Below, piece after piece: positions 7,018-11,045 of a stretch of DNA of 11,045 bases. The notes below the pieces were generated by a model. That model was given only the letters and a program-made list of their open reading frames with translations, ran no database searches and was not told the DNA's origin. Positions within the stretch are counted from its first letter, which is position 1. Each line of letters starts with the position of its first letter. Source of the stretch: Gammaproteobacteria bacterium. GTDB lineage: Bacteria; Pseudomonadota; Gammaproteobacteria; JAJDOJ01. Location: assembly GCA_027030565.1 (NCBI GenBank), contig JALVEU010000175.1:1-11045 (forward strand), read 5' to 3'. The position numbers and the translations under genes are program-made.

Positions 7018-7899
7018 TCACTTGACCCCGAAACCGAACACCGTCAGGTTCTTCGACAGTTCCAAGGCATCGTAGTAGGGCACCACCTGGTTGGCCCGGA
7101 GGATACGCTTGCCCGCTTCGGAATACGCGAATTCGACGAACTCCTTCACCTCCGGCGAAGGGTTGGGCGTGGTCACGAGATACAGGGGACGATAGAGTTT
7201 GTACCGGCCCGCCTTGACGTTCTCGAAACTGGGGGTCTTGCCGTCCAGGTCCAGGATCTTGACCTTGCGTTTCCGGGCACTGGAGACGCCCGTGACGGCG
7301 ATGGCGTAGGGATTGGCCTCCACGGCCTTCTCGATGGGCCCGGAGGAGCGTTTGACGCGGTCCTTGGTGGTGACGAACTTCTGCTGCGTGTTCTGGAACA
7401 GGTACTGCCGCAGGGCGTATCCGACGCCGGAGCTAAAACCCTTGCGGACGTAGAGCTCGATCTCGTGGTCGGGACCGCCGAGCGCCTTCCAGTTGGTGAT
7501 CTTCCCCGTGTAGACCTCGCGCAGCTGATCGGAGGTGATGCCGTCGACCGGATTGCCGGGGTGGACGATCACCACCAGCGCATCCCAGGCCACTGGATGA
7601 GTCAGCACGTGGAACTCACGGGGATCGAGGTCGGGTAGTGCCATGCGGCAGGAGCCGCCGAAGTCGATCCTGCGGTCGGCGGTGTCGCGCAGCCCGCGGG
7701 CTGCACCCCCTCCCTCGATGTCCACCCGGATGCCGGTCCGCTCGGTGAAGGCGGCGGCCAGCTCCTTCATGAAGCTCTTCTTGGTGATGCCACAGCCCGC
7801 CCAGGTCAGCGCCTTGTCCTGGCCGAGATCTTCCGAAGCGGCCGGCCATGGAACGAAGAGGCTGAGGAGCAGGGTGGTCAATGCGGTGAACTGGGCCAT
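7018..7899 (-). CDS. PstS-like phosphate/anion substrate-binding protein (orphan)
   Basis: This encodes 293 residues. A hydrophobic segment TALTTLLLSLFVPWPA followed by AS-ED suggests a signal peptide cut near residues 21-22 and a periplasmic location. The mature part fits the PBP-like (PstS-like) fold: TWAGCGITKKSF (32-43), IEGGGAARGLRD..RRIDFGGSCR (61-85, the usual GxGSG...D.g.sSR region), HPGNPVDGITSDQLREVYTGKITNWK (113-138) and RKGFSSGVGYALRQYLF (152-168). These regions hold the oxyanion ligands in phosphate-binding relatives. No pstC/A/B, phoU or phosphatase gene is adjacent, so it may serve a distant transporter or a sensor. The ATG at 7899-7897 is preceded by AGGGAG eight bases upstream. 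The n-region has no Lys or Arg, which is unusual; a TTG at 7932 would add a Lys but has no ribosome site. Confidence 0.85.
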   Translation of the reverse strand: MAQFTALTTLLLSLFVPWPAASEDLGQDKALTWAGCGITKKSFMKELAAAFTERTGIRVDIEGGGAARGLRDTADRRIDFGGSCRMALPDLDPREFHVLTHPVAWDALVVIVHPGNPVDGITSDQLREVYTGKITNWKALGGPDHEIELYVRKGFSSGVGYALRQYLFQNTQQKFVTTKDRVKRSSGPIEKAVEANPYAIAVTGVSSARKRKVKILDLDGKTPSFENVKAGRYKLYRPLYLVTTPNPSPEVKEFVEFAYSEAGKRILRANQVVPYYDALELSKNLTVFGFGVK

Positions 7900-8078
7900 G
7901 GCTACACTCCCTGAGCATGGGGCTCCCTTCAATACCCATGACCACAGAGTGTGGAGCTTCGTTTCGGGTGGTGCGGGCCACGCCGACGAGCTGCCCCAGC
8001 CAGGCGACCGACGGGTTGAACCCATGCCGAGAATTTGCGCGGGTTCCCGGAAGGGGACCTCAAGGTGGGGTATATGCC
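7900..8078 (-). other. 5' leader region of the PstS-like gene, with inverted repeats
   Basis: No gene is supported between the PstS-like start and the tRNA; the open frame that runs through here is an upstream extension of the PstS-like frame without family-like content. Minus-strand signals include a weak -10-like CATATA/TATACC (8069-8077) just after a T6 run. There is also GGGTT-C-AACCC (8013-8023), CCACA-CTC-TGTGG (7941-7953), and an enclosing GCTCC/GGAGC pair (7922-7926 with 7952-7956). If transcription starts near 8060 the messenger would have a leader of about 160 nt, long enough for an RNA regulatory structure. I compared it by eye with the c-di-GMP-I riboswitch core and do not see that motif. 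Function is unknown. Confidence 0.3.
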
Positions 8079-8119
8079 AAAAAAGGCGCACGAAGGGATC
8101 TGCCGCACCCGTTGCCGCC
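8079..8119 (-). terminator. Possible rho-independent terminator downstream of tRNA-Leu
   Basis: On the minus strand a run of six T (8084-8079) follows an imperfect stem in which GGCGGCAACG (8119-8110) pairs with CGTGCGCC (8092-8085), with two single-base bulges and a large loop. It lies about 40-75 bases past the tRNA 3' end and would separate the tRNA transcript from the PstS-like gene. The imperfect stem keeps confidence low. Confidence 0.33.
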
Positions 8120-8156
8120 GTGACCGTCGTCAACGGATGGGTCCTCGCTGGGATGG

Positions 8157-8243
8157 TGGTGCCGAGGAGAGGACTTGAACCTCCACGGGGTTTCCCCCAC
8201 TAGCACCTGAAGCTAGCGCGTCTACCAATTCCGCCACCTCGGC
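8157..8243 (-). tRNA. tRNA-Leu (anticodon CAG)
   Basis: This is a complete 87-nt leucine tRNA. The acceptor stem is GCCGAGG (8243-8237) pairing with CCTCGGC (8167-8161), with discriminator A (8160) and genomically encoded CCA (8159-8157). The D-arm has GGCGGAATTGGTAGACGC. The anticodon stem CTAGC/GCTAG encloses the loop TTCAGGT, so the anticodon is CAG (8209-8207) and it reads CUG. The long class II variable arm GGGG-GAAA-CCCC and the T-arm GGTTCAAGTCC confirm Leu. CTG is clearly the most used Leu codon in the window's genes, so this is likely a major isoacceptor. No duplicate of the tRNA 3' end was seen nearby, so there is no sign of an integrated element using it as att site. Confidence 0.97.
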
Positions 8244-8255
8244 CGGGGAGCCGGA

Positions 8256-8284
8256 AGTCTAGTCAGCGCCCAGTTTCTTGTCAA
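8256..8284 (-). promoter_or_regulatory. Sigma-70 promoter of tRNA-Leu
   Basis: On the minus strand a perfect -35 TTGACA (8284-8279) is followed by a 17-bp spacer and a -10 TAGACT (8261-8256). Transcription would start near 8249, about six bases before the mature tRNA end. The stretch between -10 and start is GC-rich (TTCCGGCTCC), the kind of discriminator associated with stringent control of stable-RNA promoters; that regulation is inferred. Confidence 0.82.
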
Positions 8285-8492
8285 CGGCAGCCGGCTGGGT
8301 TATCCATTGGCTTGATGCTCGCATGGCCCGGGGCGCCCGTGGTTCGTCCCGCAATCGCGTTGGGCGCCGGACGGGCGGAGGGTGGTCCGGGCGCTGCCGT
8401 GGCAGCGGGACCCCAAAACACTTTTCGGCGGCTGTGGCCGGATCTGGCCCTGATGCAGGACAGCACACAGTCCTAGACCGAGGTCGAGTCCT
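8285..8492 (+). promoter_or_regulatory. Upstream region of the fatty-acid-hydroxylase-family gene with a strong inverted repeat
   Basis: No gene is supported in these ~208 bp. The outstanding element is an inverted repeat at 8384-8412: GGTCC, a GGG bulge, CGCTGCC, a GT centre, GGCAGCG, GGACC, i.e. 12 matching pairs. It could be an operator or an RNA hairpin in the leader of the gene at 8493; no T-run follows at the usual distance, so it is not a standard terminator. A weak plus-strand promoter candidate (TTGTCA at 8278-8283, 16 bp, TTATCC at 8300-8305) overlaps the tRNA -35 back to back. Confidence 0.4.
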
Positions 8493-9356
8493 ATGAATCT
8501 CTCGCAGCTCGTTCTGGAGCACGAGGCGGCCATTCGCCTCGGCTTCTTTTTCGGCACCTTCGCCGTGATGGCATTGTGGGAGATCGTGGCGCCTCGGCGC
8601 CGGCCCGCGGTGTCCAAGGCGTTGCGCTGGGCCAACAACCTTGCGCTGGTGGTGCTCAACACCGTGCTGCTGCGCCTGCTGTTCCCAGCCGCGGCGGTTG
8701 GGGTGGCCGCCTTTGCCGCTGCGCAGGGTTGGGGCCTGCTCAACTACTTCACCGTACCCTACGGCGTGGCGGTGGTGATGGCGGTGGTGGCCCTGGACCT
8801 CATCATCTATCTGCAGCACGTCCTGTTCCACGCGGTGCCCGCGCTGTGGCGCCTGCACCGGGTCCATCATGCCGATCTGGACTACGACGTCACCACCGGG
8901 GCGCGTTTCCACCCCATCGAGATCGTGCTGTCCATGCTCATCAAGTTCGGGGCCATCGTCGCCCTGGGGGTGCCGGTGCTGGCGGTGGTGATCTTCGAGG
9001 TGGTCCTCAATGCCATGTCCCTGTTCAACCATGGCAACGTGCGCATCCCGGCCCCCGTGGACCGCGTGTTGCGCTGGTTCGTGGTCACCCCCGACATGCA
9101 CCGGGTACACCACTCGGTGGAAGACGACGAGGCCAACAGCAACTTCGGCTTCAATCTCTCCCTGTGGGACCGGCTGTTCGGCACCTATCGAGACCAGCCC
9201 CGGGCCGGTCACGAGGCCATGACCATCGGGATCCACCGCTACCGCGAGCCGAGGCAAGTGGCCTGGCTGCCGGGGATCCTGGTGTTGCCCTTCGTGGGCC
9301 GGGTGACCGAATACGCCATCAACCGGCGCAACTGGACAGACCCCGATGGCGCGTAG
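8493..9356 (+). CDS. Fatty acid hydroxylase / sterol desaturase superfamily membrane enzyme
   Basis: This encodes 287 residues. Hydrophobic segments lie at ~15-32, ~48-75, ~88-112 and ~145-172. The histidine set of the non-haem di-iron membrane hydroxylases is complete: HVLFH (109-113), HRVHH (122-126), FHP with H140, NHG with H180, and HRVHH (203-207). The FNLSLWDRLFGTYR segment (220-233) is also typical. Members oxidise C-H bonds of lipids (sterols, fatty acids, carotenoids, ether lipids) at the membrane; the substrate here is unknown. The ATG at 8493 has GAGG about nine bases upstream. The last 11 bases overlap the next gene's start, so the two are probably translated from one messenger. 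Confidence 0.9.
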   Translation: MNLSQLVLEHEAAIRLGFFFGTFAVMALWEIVAPRRRPAVSKALRWANNLALVVLNTVLLRLLFPAAAVGVAAFAAAQGWGLLNYFTVPYGVAVVMAVVALDLIIYLQHVLFHAVPALWRLHRVHHADLDYDVTTGARFHPIEIVLSMLIKFGAIVALGVPVLAVVIFEVVLNAMSLFNHGNVRIPAPVDRVLRWFVVTPDMHRVHHSVEDDEANSNFGFNLSLWDRLFGTYRDQPRAGHEAMTIGIHRYREPRQVAWLPGILVLPFVGRVTEYAINRRNWTDPDGA

Positions 9357-10341
9357 CGCGTGGCGCTGGGTCCTGGGTCTCGCCCTGCTTGCCGGCGTGG
9401 GGCTTGCGGCGGTCTATCGCGGGCGACTGGACGTGGCGGCGGTGGAGGCCTGGGTGGCGCAGGCCGGGGTGCTGGGCCCGCTGGCCTTCATGGCCCTGTA
9501 CGCCCTGGGCACCGTGCTGTTCCTGCCCGGCTCGGTGATGACCCTGGCCGGGGGCGCGCTGTTCGGCCCGTTCTGGGGCACGCTCTACAACTTGACCGGG
9601 GCCACGCTGGGCGCGGCCCTGGCCTTTCTGGTGGCACGCTATCTGGCCGCCGACTGGGTGGCGGCGCGCGCCGGCGGTCGCATCGAGCGGCTCATGGAGG
9701 GCGTGGCACAGGAGGGCTGGCGGTTCGTGGCCTTCGTGCGCCTGGTGCCCTTGTTCCCCTTCAATCTGCTCAACTACGCGCTGGGCCTCACACGCATCGG
9801 CTTTCTGCCCTACGTGCTGGCCACCTGGGCCTTCATGTTGCCGGGGGCGGTGGCCTACACCTACCTGGGCTATGCCGGGCGCGAGGCCATGGCCGGTGGG
9901 GAGGCCCTGGCACAGAAGATCCTCGTGGCCCTGGGCCTGCTCGCCGCCGTGGCCTTCCTGCCACGGCTGGTGGCGCGCCTGCGCGAGGGGCCGATGATCG
10001 ACGTGGACGCGCTCAGGACACGCCTGGCCGGAGAGGCGGGCGGCGACCGTCTCGTGCTCGACGTGCGCACGCCGGAAGAGTTCACCGGCGAGCTGGGACA
10101 CATCGAAGGGGCGCTCAATCTGCCACTCCAGGACTTGGCCGGGCGCGTCGAAGCCCTGGCCGAATGGGCGGAGCGGCCCGTGTTCGTGGTCTGCCGCACC
10201 GATCGGCGCTCGCGCAAGGCCGCGTGCATCCTGGCGCGCCATGGCTTCGCCGACGTGCATGTGGTCCGCGGCGGCATGACCGAGTGGAACGCCCGCGGTT
10301 ATCCCGTGGCAGGCGCACCCACGTCCCAAAAGATTGCGTGA
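9346..10341 (+). CDS. VTT/TVP38 (DedA-type) membrane domain fused to rhodanese domain
   Basis: This encodes 331 residues in two domains. Residues ~1-212 are a VTT (SNARE-associated, TVP38/TMEM64-like) membrane region with GTVLFLPGSVMTLAGGALFG (55-74) and FVRLVPLFPFNLLNYALGL (130-148), followed by hydrophobic helices to ~206. VTT/DedA proteins are linked to lipid scrambling or proton-dependent transport. Residues ~216-321 are a rhodanese domain: VLDVRTPEEF (237-246), GHIEGALNLP (251-260), active-site loop CRTDRRS with C283, and VVRGGMTEWNARGYP (306-320), so a persulfide-carrying Cys is available and would face the cytosol by simple topology. Start ATG 9346 lies inside the preceding gene; the ribosome site is weak, which fits coupling. 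A flavin disulfide oxidoreductase follows after 73 bp. Confidence 0.88.
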   Translation: MARSAWRWVLGLALLAGVGLAAVYRGRLDVAAVEAWVAQAGVLGPLAFMALYALGTVLFLPGSVMTLAGGALFGPFWGTLYNLTGATLGAALAFLVARYLAADWVAARAGGRIERLMEGVAQEGWRFVAFVRLVPLFPFNLLNYALGLTRIGFLPYVLATWAFMLPGAVAYTYLGYAGREAMAGGEALAQKILVALGLLAAVAFLPRLVARLREGPMIDVDALRTRLAGEAGGDRLVLDVRTPEEFTGELGHIEGALNLPLQDLAGRVEALAEWAERPVFVVCRTDRRSRKAACILARHGFADVHVVRGGMTEWNARGYPVAGAPTSQKIA

Positions 10342-10414
10342 TTGGAAGACGAAGCCCTGAACGCCGGGCACGGTGGTCGCATCCGTCCGCGCGAAGGGGC
10401 CGTATGACCGAATC
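10342..10414 (+). other. Intergenic gap with a four-codon mini-ORF
   Basis: These 73 bp separate the VTT-rhodanese and oxidoreductase genes. They contain AAGGGG (10394-10399) at normal distance from an ATG at 10404, which opens a four-codon frame (Met-Thr-Glu-Ser) whose TGA (10416-10418) overlaps the likely GTG start at 10415. No convincing promoter was seen. The mini-ORF may help load ribosomes for the next gene, or be chance. Confidence 0.35.
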
Positions 10415-11045
10415 GTGAGGCGTGATCTTGTGGTCATCGGGGGTGGGGCGGGCGGCCTGGTCGTGGCCAGTGTGGCCGCGCGCCTGGGGCTGGCGGTGAC
10501 CCTGATCGAGCGCGGCCAGGCCTTGGGTGGGGACTGCCTGCACGCCGGCTGTGTCCCCAGCAAGGCCCTGCTGCATGCGGCCCGCGTGGCGTGGACGGTG
10601 CGGCATGCCCGGCGCGTCGGCCTGGACGCGGTGCTCGCGCCGGTGGACCTCTCCGGCGTGATGAACTACGTGCAACGCGTCGTGGCGCGCGTTCAGGAGC
10701 ACGACGACGCGCAGCGTTTCCGTGCGTTGGGATGCGAGGTGCTGCTGGGTGCGCCCGCCCGGTTCGTCTCGCCACAGGCCGTGGAGGTGGATGGACGGCG
10801 TATCGAAGCGCGCCGGTTCGTCGTCGCCACGGGATCACGACCGGCCATTCCACCCATCCCCGGACTGGATCGGGTGTCGCTGCTGACCAACGAAAACGTC
10901 TTCGAGGAGCCAAGGCTGCCGGCGCGGCTCGTGGTCCTGGGCGGTGGGCCCGTGGGCCTGGAGCTGGCCCAGGCCTTCCAACGCCTGGGGACCCGCGTGA
11001 CCGTGTTGGAGCAGCACGCCCGGATCCTTCCCGCGCAAAACCCCG
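10415..11045 (+). CDS. Class I pyridine nucleotide-disulfide oxidoreductase (mercuric-reductase / dihydrolipoamide-dehydrogenase-like), 3' end outside window
   Basis: The first 210 residues are present and the frame runs off the right edge. The FAD Rossmann motif GxGxxG is at 9-14, the redox-active disulfide GGDCLHAGCVPSK has C41 and C46 (CX4C), ATGSRPAIPPIPG is at 138-150, and the NAD(P) Rossmann motif LGGGPVGLE is at 175-183 with an acidic residue E199 after the second strand, which suggests NADH rather than NADPH. Family members (MerA, Lpd, related reductases) move electrons between NAD(P)H and a disulfide, metal or sulfur substrate through FAD. No N-terminal heavy-metal-binding domain is present and no mer genes are nearby, so mercury reduction is not claimed. 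The start is taken as GTG 10415; a GTG at 10373 in the same frame would add 14 residues. Confidence 0.85.
   Translation, partial: MRRDLVVIGGGAGGLVVASVAARLGLAVTLIERGQALGGDCLHAGCVPSKALLHAARVAWTVRHARRVGLDAVLAPVDLSGVMNYVQRVVARVQEHDDAQRFRALGCEVLLGAPARFVSPQAVEVDGRRIEARRFVVATGSRPAIPPIPGLDRVSLLTNENVFEEPRLPARLVVLGGGPVGLELAQAFQRLGTRVTVLEQHARILPAQNP

Noticed and set aside
8013..8023. GGGTTCAACCC as a T-arm of a second, degraded tRNA next to tRNA-Leu.
   Set aside because: The flanks do not form a five-base-pair T stem with a seven-base loop and no acceptor or anticodon arm fits.
7960..8078. A c-di-GMP-I (GEMM) riboswitch before the PstS-like gene.
   Set aside because: GCGCAAA and some G-rich segments looked suggestive, but the conserved core segments and their order are not present by eye.
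7900..8133. Extension of the PstS-like frame upstream to 8133.
   Set aside because: The extra 78 residues look random, whereas ATG 7899 has a good ribosome site and is followed at once by a signal-peptide-like stretch.
8157..8243. tRNA-Leu as an attachment site of an integrated element.
   Set aside because: No repeat of the tRNA 3' end, no integrase and no phage-like genes were found in the window.
10415..11045. Mercuric reductase and a mercury-resistance locus.
   Set aside because: The disulfide and FAD motifs are shared by the whole enzyme class; there is no N-terminal metal-binding domain, no merR/T/P genes nearby, and the C-terminal Cys pair region lies outside the window.

Overview
The window looks like chromosomal DNA of a GC-rich gammaproteobacterium. 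The evidence is the divergent pepA / lptF-lptG arrangement with holC directly behind pepA (the E. coli order), together with very GC-rich codon use and many GTG starts. A purple-sulfur or Thioalkalivibrio-like lineage (Ectothiorhodospiraceae/Chromatiales) would fit, but that placement is inference from gene content only. I see no insertion sequence, CRISPR array, phage gene or replication origin.

Layout. (1) 1-473 (+): the C-terminal end of an FAD-dependent oxidoreductase of the geranylgeranyl-reductase-like class, cut by the window edge. (2) 458-2373 (-): pepA (leucyl aminopeptidase) followed by holC (DNA polymerase III chi), overlapping by four bases. The valS gene that follows holC in E. 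coli is absent; the oxidoreductase converges on holC instead, with a 16-bp tail overlap. (3) 2374-2474: a shared divergent control region. (4) 2475-6994 (+): a tightly packed five-gene run made of lptF, lptG, a PAP2 membrane phosphatase, a GT9 (heptosyltransferase-type) glycosyltransferase and a GtrA-like membrane protein. Neighbouring genes overlap or are separated by at most 11 bases. The run reads as an envelope operon: LPS extraction from the inner membrane, lipid (pyro)phosphate hydrolysis, sugar transfer and possibly lipid-linked sugar flipping.

(5) 7018-7899 (-): an orphan periplasmic PstS-like substrate-binding protein, without a pstCAB transporter in view, preceded by a leader of about 180 nt with several inverted repeats. 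(6) 8157-8243 (-): tRNA-Leu(CAG) with encoded CCA and a very good sigma-70 promoter. (7) 8493-11045 (+): a fatty-acid hydroxylase/sterol-desaturase-family di-iron membrane enzyme, overlapping by 11 bp a fusion of a VTT/DedA-type membrane domain with a rhodanese domain, then (73 bp on) the start of a class I pyridine nucleotide-disulfide oxidoreductase with a CX4C redox centre, cut by the window end.

Most of the window is housekeeping sequence. The parts most worth following up are the LptFG-linked envelope operon and the hydroxylase / VTT-rhodanese / disulfide-oxidoreductase cluster, which could be a membrane-associated sulfur or thiol redox module. The longest gene-free stretches are 7900-8156 and 8244-8492, both under 300 bp; both are described in the features.
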